A DNA stretch of 16,812 bases, from positions 1 through 16,812 of the forward strand of contig DAOTZU010000003.1 in NCBI GenBank assembly GCA_034433995.1, read 5' to 3'. This DNA is from DAOTZU01 sp034433995 (GTDB lineage: Bacteria; Chloroflexota; Anaerolineae; UBA1429). The translations under genes were made by a program, and so were the position numbers. The notes beneath the pieces are model-generated. The model had not been told where the DNA came from and did no database searches. It saw only the letters and a program-made list of their open reading frames with translations. Of this stretch, positions 1 through 6,751 are shown one piece after another; the first letter of the stretch is position 1, and each line of letters begins with the position of its first letter.

Positions 1-551
1 AACACCTTGTGGCTGTTGGTGCGCACCAAGTCCAGCCCGGCAAAGAATACCAGGGCCGCGATGAGAAAAAAGCCCACCCCTGCCTGGATGGCGCCGCCGT
101 AAAAGCCGACGGCGAAAAAGACGAGGTACCCCAGCCACCGCCGGGCGGGGGTCATCCGGCGGGGACGCTTGTGCAGCAACTTTTTCGGATCCAGCACCAA
201 GGTCACCAGCATGACCAGCATGGCCGCCGCCAAGATGCGGTGAAAAATGGCCGTGGGGAGGTCGATCACCACATAGGCGCCCACGATGGAGCCGAGGAAG
301 GCGGGCAAACCCAACTGTAAACTGAGCTTGAAATCGCTCAGCCCCTTGCTCTTGAACCCCAGCACAGCGGCCACGTTCTGGACCAACACGGCGACGCGGT
401 TGGTGCCATTGGCCATAGACGCGGGCAGACCGGCAAACTCCAAGGCCACCAAGGTGAGAAAAGAACCGCCGCCGGCCAGGGCGTTGACGAACCCCGCCAC
501 CAGGCCAGCGGCCAGGATGACGACGATCTGCAACCAGGTGGTTTCCCTCAA
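1..551 (-). CDS. TauE/SafE family sulfite/anion exporter, 3'-truncated by window edge
   Basis: The visible 183 codons encode a very hydrophobic protein of the TauE/SafE (DUF81) family, inner-membrane carriers linked to export of sulfite, sulfoacetate or other small organic anions. The N-terminal helix contains the family-like stretch AGFVNALAGGGSFLTL, followed by GLPASMANGTNRVAVLVQN and, near the window edge, the second-half repeat FYGGAIQAGVGFFLIAAL. Family members are usually about 250 aa, so roughly the last quarter lies outside the window. No ATG occurs before the conserved first helix; the start chosen is TTG at 551-549, which overlaps the TGA stop of the upstream UroD-fold gene as TTGA. 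This implies translational coupling and co-transcription with the UroD-fold and SagB-type genes. The substrate cannot be read from sequence. Family assignment is confident, the exact start less so. Confidence 0.85.
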   Translation of the reverse strand, partial: MRETTWLQIVVILAAGLVAGFVNALAGGGSFLTLVALEFAGLPASMANGTNRVAVLVQNVAAVLGFKSKGLSDFKLSLQLGLPAFLGSIVGAYVVIDLPTAIFHRILAAAMLVMLVTLVLDPKKLLHKRPRRMTPARRWLGYLVFFAVGFYGGAIQAGVGFFLIAALVFFAGLDLVRTNSHKV

Positions 552-1612
552 GGCGTGATCTCTCTTTGCTGGGCCCAGGCCCGGCCGATGGCGGTGAAGG
601 TCTTTTCGAATGCATCCACCGGAAATTCCTCCGTGCAACCGATGATCAGCCGTCCGCTGGCCGCCCCCTGGCGCAACAACTCGGCGGCATAGGCCTCGAT
701 CACCTCGGCCGGTTCAAAGAAGAGACAGCCGGGAAAATTCACCCAGATCACCTTCTGTGGCCAGGCCGCCAGGGCCTCGGCCACGGTCACGTCGCCCATG
801 GGCGGCGGCGTAAAGGCCTCGATCACCGGGAGAGCTGTCCGCGCCAAATGAGCCAGCAACGGGCGGATGGAGCCATCATAATGGGCGATGGGGATCTTGC
901 CCGCTTGGCGCAGGATGGCGGTGGCGTGGGCATAGTTCGGCGCACAGTAATGCTCAAAGAGGCGCGGCGAGATGATGTTGGCGGTGACGTTATCCGGAAA
1001 CCAGATGACCTCCGCCGGGCTGGCCGCGGCCAGCTCCACCTGCCGCCGATAGTGTTGGGTCAAAGCGTCCAAAAAGGAAGCGAAACGATCGGGGTAAAGG
1101 TAGAGGCCCTCGGTGAGGCCCTCCGCGCCCAGCCAGGCCACCATCGCCTGCATGATGGGGATGGGCATGATCTCGCCGATGACGATCCCGTGCGGCCCCA
1201 TGGCGGCATCAGCCTCAAGGAAGGGCGCATCATCCGGCTCGAAGCGGGTGTGGCGCAGGAAAAATTCGGCGGCGCGATAGTCCTCGGCATTGCTGATGAG
1301 GTATTTGCGGATCCAGCGGCTGCTGGTGCTGGGCTCCCAGGTGGCCTCTTCGGTCAAGGTGCCCACGGGCGTCTCCAAGCGCAGGTGAAACCAGGTTTGC
1401 CCGGCCACTTCCCGGCGCTCCTCATGCACCGTCACCTCTTGCTGGATAGCCCGCAAGATGCGGCTGGAGCCCATCAGGCTCAGCCCTTGGCGCTGCAAAG
1501 CGTGACCGACCTCAGTTTGGGGCAGGAGCCAAGCATAGATATTCCAGGGGACGCGATCGGCCCGGCCGCCGCGCAGGGTGATGAGCAGGCGTTCACGCAG
1601 GGTCAGGTTCAA
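548..1612 (-). CDS. Uroporphyrinogen decarboxylase-fold (UroD/MtaA-like) protein
   Basis: This 354-aa protein has the UroD TIM-barrel plan: N-terminal LTLRERLLITLRGGRADRVPW (about 3-23), a central segment ending WFPDNVTANIISPRLFEHY (204-222), then IPIAHYDGS (240-248) and a C-terminal IIGCTEEFP (323-331). The HYDGS and IIGC positions correspond to the regions that in MtaA/CmuA-type corrinoid:thiol methyltransferases hold metal ligands (His244 and Cys326 here). It is therefore probably not the heme enzyme HemE but a member of the broad UroD-like family, possibly a methyltransferase or a carbon-acid enzyme. The start is TTG (1612-1610), supported by AGGGAGA about eight bases upstream and by a 4-base TTGA overlap with the SagB-type gene. 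Its stop overlaps the TauE/SafE start the same way. No corrinoid protein is nearby, so the methyl-transfer role is only inference. Confidence 0.85.
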   Translation of the reverse strand: MNLTLRERLLITLRGGRADRVPWNIYAWLLPQTEVGHALQRQGLSLMGSSRILRAIQQEVTVHEERREVAGQTWFHLRLETPVGTLTEEATWEPSTSSRWIRKYLISNAEDYRAAEFFLRHTRFEPDDAPFLEADAAMGPHGIVIGEIMPIPIMQAMVAWLGAEGLTEGLYLYPDRFASFLDALTQHYRRQVELAAASPAEVIWFPDNVTANIISPRLFEHYCAPNYAHATAILRQAGKIPIAHYDGSIRPLLAHLARTALPVIEAFTPPPMGDVTVAEALAAWPQKVIWVNFPGCLFFEPAEVIEAYAAELLRQGAASGRLIIGCTEEFPVDAFEKTFTAIGRAWAQQREITP

Positions 1613-2343
1613 GGTTTTCTCCCTACAGGCATGATGTAGAGCGGCGCCTCCTCCGCCGGCAGGGAGAGCAGGCGCTGCACCTCCTCATCGTTGAAGGCAC
1701 CGATGGCGACGGTGCCCAGCCCCAGCGCCTCGGCCTGCAAATAGACATTCTGGCCGGCGTGGCCCGCCTCCATGTACACGTAACGCTGGGCGCGTTCGCC
1801 GTAGCGGCGGGCGGTGCGCTGATAGACGCCGGTCAGCACCAGGTCCACGGCGGCCGTGCGCACGTAATCCTGGCCCAGAGCGGCCATCTCCAGAACACGG
1901 CGCAGATCTCCCGCGATGATCCTGGTGAGGGCATGGCTTTCGGGCTCATAATGGTACACCCCAGGGGCCAAGCCCTTCACCTCACCCACCACCAGATAAA
2001 GCTCCAAGGGGTAGAGGGCGCCGGCGGAGGGGGCGGTGCGGAACCCTTCGGGGGAGGTGACCCCTTGGGCAGCCCAAAGGAGCTGGCCCACCTCGGCCAA
2101 GGTCAAAGGGCCGGGGGCATAGTCACGCACCGAACGCCGCGCAGCCAGGGCCTCTTCTAAGGCAAGAGCCCCCTCAAGGCGCGGTGGAGGCAGGGGAATG
2201 GTTTGGCCGGAGACACCGCCCGCCGAGCGGTCCTGGGTGGGCCGCCGCAAGGCCAGGAAGAGGCCGCCGGCCAGGGCCACAAGGCCCAGGGCCAGGCCGG
2301 CGGCGAGGATGATCGGCTTGCCCGAGCGCTGCTTGGCGAACAT
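1609..2343 (-). CDS. Membrane-anchored SagB/ThcOx-type nitroreductase-fold dehydrogenase
   Basis: The 244-aa protein starts with a short basic stretch and one hydrophobic helix (about residues 11-32), then a proline-rich linker and a nitroreductase-fold domain. RRSVRDY (69-75) and FRTAPSAGALYPLE (101-114) are typical of SagB/ThcOx-type FMN oxidoreductases, which in azole-peptide pathways oxidise azolines but are also widespread as stand-alone enzymes. No cyclodehydratase (YcaO) or precursor peptide is visible, so a peptide-modification role is unsupported. The N-terminal helix suggests membrane attachment, with export of the domain possible; a flavoprotein redox step outside or at the membrane is inferred. 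The gene has no Shine-Dalgarno site before ATG 2343, and a promoter candidate ends only six bases upstream. It heads a coupled unit with the UroD-fold and TauE/SafE genes. Confidence 0.86.
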   Translation of the reverse strand: MFAKQRSGKPIILAAGLALGLVALAGGLFLALRRPTQDRSAGGVSGQTIPLPPPRLEGALALEEALAARRSVRDYAPGPLTLAEVGQLLWAAQGVTSPEGFRTAPSAGALYPLELYLVVGEVKGLAPGVYHYEPESHALTRIIAGDLRRVLEMAALGQDYVRTAAVDLVLTGVYQRTARRYGERAQRYVYMEAGHAGQNVYLQAEALGLGTVAIGAFNDEEVQRLLSLPAEEAPLYIMPVGRKP

Positions 2344-2349
2344 GGCGCC

Positions 2350-2378
2350 ATTGTACCAAGCCTCTCGGCCGGGGGCAA
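2350..2378 (-). promoter_or_regulatory. Promoter candidate for a leaderless SagB-UroD-TauE transcript
   Basis: Read on the minus strand, TTGCCC (2378-2373), a 17-base spacer and TACAAT (2355-2350) form a sigma-70-like promoter. Only six bases separate the -10 box from ATG at 2343, so a start point seven bases downstream of the -10 box would be the A of the start codon. No ribosome-binding site exists in that gap, consistent with leaderless translation. The -35 box overlaps the spacer just after the oxidoreductase stop codon. Assignment is by pattern only. Confidence 0.5.
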
Positions 2379-2382
2379 ATGC

Positions 2383-3300
2383 CTAGCCCCGCATCACTTC
2401 CTCCAGCGTCACCTCGCGCCCCTCTTGGGCGCTGATCCAGGCGGCCTGGATGAAGGCCATCAGTTCCAGCGTCTCTTCCAAGGGCACGGGGGACACGCCC
2501 GTCTGGAAAAAGGGCACGATCTTTTGCAAAAGGCGGCTATAGAGGGGGATGGTCTTGGAATAAGTGGCCTGGGCCACCTTCTTTTCGCCGAACACGGTGG
2601 CGCCGTAATCGTGGGCGCCGCAGCGCGTGCCGCGCACGGTGCCCAAGCGGCCCTGGGGCCAGTGCCCCACCACGACGTCATACTTGTCCGTGCTGGTGCA
2701 GCGCACGCGGGTACAGCCCCGCCCCATGAAGGTGTAGAGGATCTCCACGCCATGGATCCCGTACCAGAACAGCCCTGGATTGGTGGGGTCCAAAGTTGCC
2801 GGGCTAAAGGCGTCGCAACCCAACACCGCGCCCAGGTCCGGATCCTCCTTGATGGCCGCGAGGTTGGCGTCGTAGCGCAGGGAGGAAGAGGAAAAGAGGG
2901 GGCAACCCCGTTCCTGGGCCAGGCGGATGATGGTCGCCGCGTCGGCATAGCTGGCCGCCAAGGGTTTATCCACATAGACCGGTTTGCCCGCGGCGATGAC
3001 GGGCCGCGCCTCGGCCAGGTGGCGCCGGCCGTCCACGCTCTCCAGGAGCACCGCATCCACCTGGGCCACCAGCTCCTCCACCGAGCCGACCATTTGCACG
3101 CCCCACTTTTCCACCAACTCTTGCTTGAACCCCTCCACCCGCGAATAGCTGGGCTGCAGATCCGGGCTGAAGGAGGGATAGGCCGCGACCACTCGGCCGC
3201 CGGGCACGTGGAAGGGGTCGCGAGCGTCGTTGAGCAGCCGGGTAAAGGCCGGCACGTGGGAGGTATCGCAACCGATGATGCCGATCTTGAGCTCTGCCAT
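2383..3300 (-). CDS. Gfo/Idh/MocA family NAD(P)-dependent oxidoreductase
   Basis: The 305-aa protein begins with a Rossmann strand-turn, KIGIIGCDTSHVP (5-17), and has the family signature VYVDKP at 108-113, where the lysine of the (E/D)KP motif normally helps catalysis. A second conserved position is His183 in GIHGVEILYTFMG (181-193). Members oxidise or reduce hydroxyls of sugars, inositols and related polyols with NAD(P). At 305 aa it is slightly shorter than the usual 330-390. It lies 61 bases downstream of tpiA, with AAGGGG as the ribosome-binding site before ATG 3300. Its neighbours mannonate dehydratase and an HpaI-type aldolase suggest a role in sugar-acid or polyol catabolism. The substrate is unknown. 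The DxSH variant of the dinucleotide loop (GCDTSH rather than GxGxxG) resembles a subset of predicted dehydrogenases. Confidence 0.87.
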   Translation of the reverse strand: MAELKIGIIGCDTSHVPAFTRLLNDARDPFHVPGGRVVAAYPSFSPDLQPSYSRVEGFKQELVEKWGVQMVGSVEELVAQVDAVLLESVDGRRHLAEARPVIAAGKPVYVDKPLAASYADAATIIRLAQERGCPLFSSSSLRYDANLAAIKEDPDLGAVLGCDAFSPATLDPTNPGLFWYGIHGVEILYTFMGRGCTRVRCTSTDKYDVVVGHWPQGRLGTVRGTRCGAHDYGATVFGEKKVAQATYSKTIPLYSRLLQKIVPFFQTGVSPVPLEETLELMAFIQAAWISAQEGREVTLEEVMRG

Positions 3301-3329
3301 TATTCGGTCCCCTTAAGAGTTGTCCATCC

Positions 3330-3359
3330 AGCTGATGGCCGATAGCCGACGGCTGACGG
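3330..3359. repeat. Heptamer repeat, RGCYGAY type, behind tpiA
   Basis: Four consecutive 7-base units, AGCTGAT, GGCCGAT, AGCCGAC and GGCTGAC, followed by a partial GGC, occupy almost all of the gap between the tpiA stop and the ribosome-binding site of the oxidoreductase gene. Units differ only at purine/purine or pyrimidine/pyrimidine positions, giving consensus RGCYGAY. This resembles the short tandemly repeated repetitive sequences known from cyanobacteria. AGCCGAC/GGCTGAC can partly self-pair. Function is unknown. Confidence 0.75.
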
Positions 3360-3361
3360 CC

Positions 3362-4132
3362 TCAGACCCCCTTGGCCTTGGCCGCGAGGCGCACGATCTC
3401 GACAAAATCCGCCGCTTTGATGCTGGCCCCGCCCACCAGGGCGCCATCAATATTGGGCTTGCTCATCAGCTCGGCGGCGTTGGCCGGAGTGACGCTGCCG
3501 CCGTATTGGATGCGCACGGCGTCGGCGGTGGGGATGCCGTACAGCTCGGTGATGATGGCCCGCACCACCTGGCCACAGACCCGCTCGGCCTCCTCCGCGG
3601 TGGCCGGCAGGCCGGTGCCGATGGCCCAGATCGGCTCGTAAGCGATGACCAAGCTCGCCACCTGGGCGCCCGTCAGCCCCGCCAGGGCGGCCTTCACTTG
3701 GCCTGCCACCCATTTCTCCGTCTGGTCGGCCTGGCGAATGTCCAAGCTTTCCCCCACGCAGACGATGGGCGTCAGCCCGTGGGCCAACGCGGCCTTGATC
3801 TTGCGGTTGACCGTCTCGTCCGTCTCGCCGAAATGCTGGCGGCGCTCCGAGTGGCCGATGATGACGTATTGGCAAAACTCCTTGACCATGAGGGGCGAGA
3901 CCTCGCCGGTGAAGGCGCCGCTATCCTGCCAATACATGTCCTGGGCGCCGAGGCGCAGCTCCGTCCCGGCCACGAGCTTGGCCACTTCGGGGATAGCCAT
4001 GAAGGGCGGGCAGAGCACCTTCTCCACCCCGTTCACCTTGAGCAGCTCGCCCTTCATGTTCTGGACCAAGGCCACGGCCTCGGCCACGGTCTTGTTCATC
4101 TTCCAATTTCCCGCCAGAATGGGTTTGCGCAT
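3362..4132 (-). CDS. tpiA: Triosephosphate isomerase
   Basis: The 256-aa TIM barrel interconverts dihydroxyacetone phosphate and glyceraldehyde 3-phosphate in the cytoplasm (EC 5.3.1.1). All catalytic residues are present: Asn9 and Lys11 in AGNWKMN, His94 in IIGHSERR, and Glu166 in the AYEPIWAIGTG signature. The phosphate-binding YGGSV and GALVGGAS motifs close the C-terminal half. Length is normal (about 250). ATG 4132 is preceded by AAGGAG at good spacing. In most bacteria tpiA sits with gap and pgk; here it lies between mannonate dehydratase and a Gfo/Idh oxidoreductase, which suggests supply of enzyme to a sugar-acid catabolic unit. A pair of long hairpins lies directly upstream, so it may have its own promoter or a read-through-limited transcript. 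No unusual residue was noticed. Confidence 0.97.
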   Translation of the reverse strand: MRKPILAGNWKMNKTVAEAVALVQNMKGELLKVNGVEKVLCPPFMAIPEVAKLVAGTELRLGAQDMYWQDSGAFTGEVSPLMVKEFCQYVIIGHSERRQHFGETDETVNRKIKAALAHGLTPIVCVGESLDIRQADQTEKWVAGQVKAALAGLTGAQVASLVIAYEPIWAIGTGLPATAEEAERVCGQVVRAIITELYGIPTADAVRIQYGGSVTPANAAELMSKPNIDGALVGGASIKAADFVEIVRLAAKAKGV

Positions 4133-4157
4133 GATTCACTCCTTCTTTTCATAATGA

Positions 4158-4219
4158 CCACGGAGTCACGGAGGGCACGGAGAATCTCCTGTTTCTCTCC
4201 GTGTCCTCCGTGTCTCCGT
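4158..4219. repeat. CACGGAG stem-loop repeat, copy 1
   Basis: The left arm holds three CACGGAG units (about 4159-4181) and the right arm CTCCGTG, CCTCCGTG and TCTCCGT units (about 4196-4219), with AATCTCCTGTTT in the loop. The arms are imperfectly complementary, giving a long stem. This is the first of two nearly identical copies between tpiA and mannonate dehydratase. On RNA it could stabilise ends or act as an attenuating terminator between the two genes, but no clean T-tract terminator geometry is evident. Confidence 0.8.
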
Positions 4220-4244
4220 TTTTCCTAGCAAAGATGTCCCCTCA

Positions 4245-4307
4245 CCACGGAGTCACGGAGAGCACGGAGAATCTCCTGTTTTTCTCCGTGTCCTCCGCGT
4301 CTCCGTG
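4245..4307. repeat. CACGGAG stem-loop repeat, copy 2
   Basis: This copy begins with the same CCACGGAGTCACGGAG sequence as copy 1 and differs from it at only a few positions. Its right arm ends CTCCGTG at 4307, three bases before the stop codon (TAA, 4313-4311) of the mannonate dehydratase gene. Read on the minus strand it is the first thing transcribed past that stop, so it may protect the mRNA 3' end or attenuate transcription toward tpiA. The tandem arrangement suggests duplication of the whole hairpin. Confidence 0.8.
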
Positions 4308-4310
4308 TTT

Positions 4311-5285
4311 TTATTTCCCGCCCTCGTAATAGTTGACGGCTTTGATCAGCGCCTTGATGTAGCCGATGGAGTAGGCTCGGCCGCGATGGCCCCAGGGAGC
4401 ATCTCCGGCCACGGCCGGGGTGTGGTCATCAATGATCACGCCATCGAACCCCACCTCATGATAGGCTCGGATGGCCTGGAGCATGTCCACATACCCCTCG
4501 TCAATGAAGGTCTCGGCAAAAGTGGGCACCGGCCCGGTGACATTGCGGAAATGGACATAGGCGATCTTTTTCCGGCTGCCGAAATAGCGGATGGCCTCAT
4601 AGACCTCCTCCGGACGAGAACACATCTCGGCGATGGTCCCCTGGCAAAACTCGATGGCGTTGGAGGGGCTGGGCACGATCTCCATCACCCGCTTGTAGGC
4701 CTCCACGCTGCGGATGATCCGCGCCACCCCGGCGATGGGCGAGATGGGCGGGTCGTCGGGGTGCAGGGCCAACACCACGCCCTCTTCCTCGGCCACCGGC
4801 ACCACCGCCTTGAGAAAATACTCCAGCCGGGCCCACATGGTCTCGTCATCCACCGGGCCCACATCGGCCACGGGCGCATTGGCCACCAGGTTGTGATCAT
4901 AGACGGTAACCTTGGCCCCGCCGCGCCCCACGGGGTTGTGCCCCGTCCGCCAGACGCCCAGGACCATAAAATGATACCCCAAGATGGGGATCCCCGCCCG
5001 CCCCAAGTTGCGGATGGTCTTTTGCACCTTCTCGATCTGCTCATCGCGCCGGGGGCCGCCCTCCAGCACGTGATCGTAAAAGCGGCGGGGGATATTCTCG
5101 ATGGCCGCCAAGGTCAGCCCGGCGGATTCGGCGCGGGTGCGCAGCCGCACCAGGTCCTCAAACTCCCAGAAACCATCGCCGCGCAATTCGGGGGTGTGGA
5201 CGATGATGTGATCCACCCCCAACTGCTTGACAAAGGCCAGCCGCTCATCGTCCAACTCGTGGATGGCACCCAAACCGACTTTCAT
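4311..5285 (-). CDS. uxuA: Mannonate dehydratase (UxuA-type TIM barrel)
   Basis: The 324-aa protein matches the UxuA family, which dehydrates D-mannonate to 2-keto-3-deoxy-D-gluconate (EC 4.2.1.8) in glucuronate breakdown. Visible family marks are HPDDPP (175-180) and the metal-site residues Cys214 in EFCQG, His245 in YVHFRNV, and Asp287-His288 in IIDDHTP. These correspond to the Cys, His, Asp and His that bind the divalent metal in characterised UxuA enzymes. At 324 aa it is at the short end of the family (E. coli about 390), typical of many non-enterobacterial forms. ATG 5285 is 13 bases after the aldolase stop, preceded by GGGAGAGGA, so the two are co-transcribed. A 178-base gap filled by two CACGGAG hairpins separates it from tpiA. 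Closely related sugar-acid dehydratase activities cannot be excluded. Confidence 0.88.
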   Translation of the reverse strand: MKVGLGAIHELDDERLAFVKQLGVDHIIVHTPELRGDGFWEFEDLVRLRTRAESAGLTLAAIENIPRRFYDHVLEGGPRRDEQIEKVQKTIRNLGRAGIPILGYHFMVLGVWRTGHNPVGRGGAKVTVYDHNLVANAPVADVGPVDDETMWARLEYFLKAVVPVAEEEGVVLALHPDDPPISPIAGVARIIRSVEAYKRVMEIVPSPSNAIEFCQGTIAEMCSRPEEVYEAIRYFGSRKKIAYVHFRNVTGPVPTFAETFIDEGYVDMLQAIRAYHEVGFDGVIIDDHTPAVAGDAPWGHRGRAYSIGYIKALIKAVNYYEGGK

Positions 5286-5298
5286 GTTGTCCTCTCCC

Positions 5299-6081
5299 TC
5301 ATAGCTTGAGCCGTTTGAACTGCGCCGTGGCCTCGCGGAGCATCAGCGCGCCGTCGCTGGCCAAGGCCAGAAATTGGAACCCCTGGGCGATGCGCAGATT
5401 CACCTCGTCGGCGTCGCTGCAATGCTTGCCCACCGCCGTGCCCACCTTCTTGCCCGCCGCGAGGACCTGCTGCATCAGCGCCTCGTGCTCCGGATGGTTG
5501 CCGGCCTGTTCGGGGCGCAGGCCCATGGAGAGGGCCAAATCCGCCGGGCCGATGAAACAGCCATCCACACCCGGCACGGCCAAGATTTTTTCGGCATTCT
5601 GGGCCGCCTCCACCGTCTCGATCATCACGATGACGGCGATATTTTCGTCGGCCCAGGAGATGTAATCGCCCTCGGTATAGCGGCGCATGCGCCCGCTGGT
5701 GTAGCTGCGTTGCCCGCGCAGGGCGTATTTGGTGTTGGCCACGGCCTGCTCGGCATCGGCCACGGTGTTGATCATGGGGATGACCAGCCCCAGAGCGCCG
5801 GCGTCGAGGGTCCGCTGAATCCATACGGTGTCGTTCCAAGGCACCCGGGCCATGGGCACCGCCCCGCCCAACTGGATGGCGCGGAAACAGTTGACCATGG
5901 TATCGAACCCCACCGGGCTATGTTGGGCATCCACCACCAGCCAATCCCACCCCACAGCGGCCATGTTCTCCGCCGCCACCGGCGAACACAAAGTGAGCCA
6001 GCTACCCACCGTGGGCTGGCCGCTATGCAGTTTAACCCGCACCGGGTTCTGGGTAATCTTGATGATGCCGAGTCCTCCCAT
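5299..6081 (-). CDS. HpcH/HpaI family aldolase (2-keto-3-deoxy acid type)
   Basis: The 260-aa protein is a class II pyruvate aldolase of the HpcH/HpaI family, cleaving 2-keto-3-deoxy (or 4-hydroxy-2-keto) acids to pyruvate and an aldehyde. Residues match the E. coli HpaI active site in order and spacing: His54 in VVDAQHSP, Arg79 in VPMARVPW, metal ligands Glu155 in MIETVEAA and Asp181 in IGPADLALSMG. Length is typical. ATG 6081 has AAGGAG seven bases upstream; the first ten residues are not conserved in such proteins, so a slightly later start is possible. It is followed after 13 bases by mannonate dehydratase, whose product is a 2-keto-3-deoxy acid: the pair could form a non-phosphorylated branch giving pyruvate and glyceraldehyde. 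The exact substrate (KDG or another acid) is inference. Confidence 0.88.
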   Translation of the reverse strand: MGGLGIIKITQNPVRVKLHSGQPTVGSWLTLCSPVAAENMAAVGWDWLVVDAQHSPVGFDTMVNCFRAIQLGGAVPMARVPWNDTVWIQRTLDAGALGLVIPMINTVADAEQAVANTKYALRGQRSYTSGRMRRYTEGDYISWADENIAVIVMIETVEAAQNAEKILAVPGVDGCFIGPADLALSMGLRPEQAGNHPEHEALMQQVLAAGKKVGTAVGKHCSDADEVNLRIAQGFQFLALASDGALMLREATAQFKRLKL

Positions 6082-6114
6082 GTTGCTCCTTGCTCTCGAT
6101 GATTTCGCTGCTGT

Positions 6115-6152
6115 GGGGACACGATAACATCGTGCCCCGCTGGCTTTACCAA
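6115..6152 (-). promoter_or_regulatory. Palindrome overlapping a promoter candidate before the aldolase gene
   Basis: In the 64-base gap upstream of the aldolase, CACGAT (6120-6125) and ATCGTG (6129-6134) form a perfect 6-bp inverted repeat around a three-base centre, extended by GGGG (6115-6118) and CCCC (6135-6138) with one bulged A. On the minus strand TTGGTA (6152-6147), 17 bases and TGTTAT (6129-6124) form a weak promoter whose -10 box lies inside the palindrome. That layout fits a repressor operator for the aldolase-mannonate dehydratase unit. As there is no T tract, a terminator for the nitroreductase gene is less likely. Confidence 0.45.
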
Positions 6153-6667
6153 TGTTCCATGTGCACCCGGGCTGGGTCGTACTGGGTGCGCGGCTCTTTG
6201 TGCTCGGCCGGATGGCCGACGGCGATCAGGGCAAAGGGGATCACATGATCCGGCACGCCCAAGATACGCCGCACCGCCGCCACCCGCTCGGCGATGGGGA
6301 AGACGCCACACCACACCGTGCCCAACCCCAAGCTCGGCGCCGTCACCAGGATGTTCTCCGTGGCTGCAGCAAGGTCTTGAATCCAATATTCCTCCCGGCC
6401 GGGCAGGCTCAACGCGGGCTCGCCACACGGGACGATGACCACCGGCGATTCCACCACCATCTGGGCGTGGGGATGGGCCGCGGCCAGAGCCTGGCGGGTG
6501 GCCGGATCGGTCACCACGATAAAGTGCCAGGGTTTGCGGTTGCCCGCTGAGGGGGCGGCCATGGCCGCCTTGAGCAGCATCTCCACCTGCTCCGGCTGCA
6601 CCGGCTCAGCAGTATACCTGCGGATGCTTCGCCGGGCGAGGATGTTGTCGATGCGGATCGTCTCCAT
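6146..6667 (-). CDS. Nitroreductase family protein
   Basis: The 173-aa protein has the FMN-dependent nitroreductase fold: ARRSIRRY at 11-18 (flavin phosphate and ribityl contacts), AAMAAPSAGNRKPWHF at 34-49, and the C-terminal GLGTVWCGVFP and IPFALIAVGHPAEHK segments. It resembles the small nitroreductase subfamily of about 170 residues common in anaerobes, which act on quinones, nitro compounds or unknown flavin substrates with NAD(P)H. It is cytoplasmic, with no signal peptide. ATG 6667 follows a purine-rich GGAGGGAGGAAAAGG. It is the first gene of the minus-strand series, and the aldolase follows after 64 bases. A TTGACA box lies 74-79 bases upstream of its start. Whether it belongs functionally to the sugar-acid genes is unclear. 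Confidence 0.88.
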   Translation of the reverse strand: METIRIDNILARRSIRRYTAEPVQPEQVEMLLKAAMAAPSAGNRKPWHFIVVTDPATRQALAAAHPHAQMVVESPVVIVPCGEPALSLPGREEYWIQDLAAATENILVTAPSLGLGTVWCGVFPIAERVAAVRRILGVPDHVIPFALIAVGHPAEHKEPRTQYDPARVHMEHW

Positions 6668-6718
6668 CCTTTTCCTCCTCCCTCCAAAAACTGCGGCTCC
6701 TCCGTCACAGTGTCCTTG

Positions 6719-6746
6719 AGCTTAGCCGATCTAGGGCATTTGTCAA
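6719..6746 (-). promoter_or_regulatory. Promoter candidate for the nitroreductase gene
   Basis: On the minus strand a perfect TTGACA (6746-6741) is followed after 16 bases by TAAGCT (6724-6719), a weak -10 box. The predicted start lies about 45 bases before ATG 6667. The MITE-like insertion lies just 13 bases upstream of the -35 box. Confidence is limited by the poor -10. Confidence 0.35.
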
Positions 6747-6751
6747 ACCTC

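Noticed and set aside
566..1639. 357-aa plus-strand open frame opposite the UroD-fold gene
   Set aside because: The minus strand has family motifs, TTGA junctions and a ribosome-binding site; the plus frame has none.
1609..2343. Azole-peptide (TOMM) biosynthesis cluster around the SagB-type gene
   Set aside because: No YcaO cyclodehydratase, E1-like partner or precursor peptide is present nearby, so only the fold is assigned.
2203..3345. Long plus-strand open frame (380 aa) opposite the oxidoreductase gene
   Set aside because: It is antisense to a clear Gfo/Idh/MocA gene and reads as a His-, Gly- and Arg-rich shadow without any recognisable domain.
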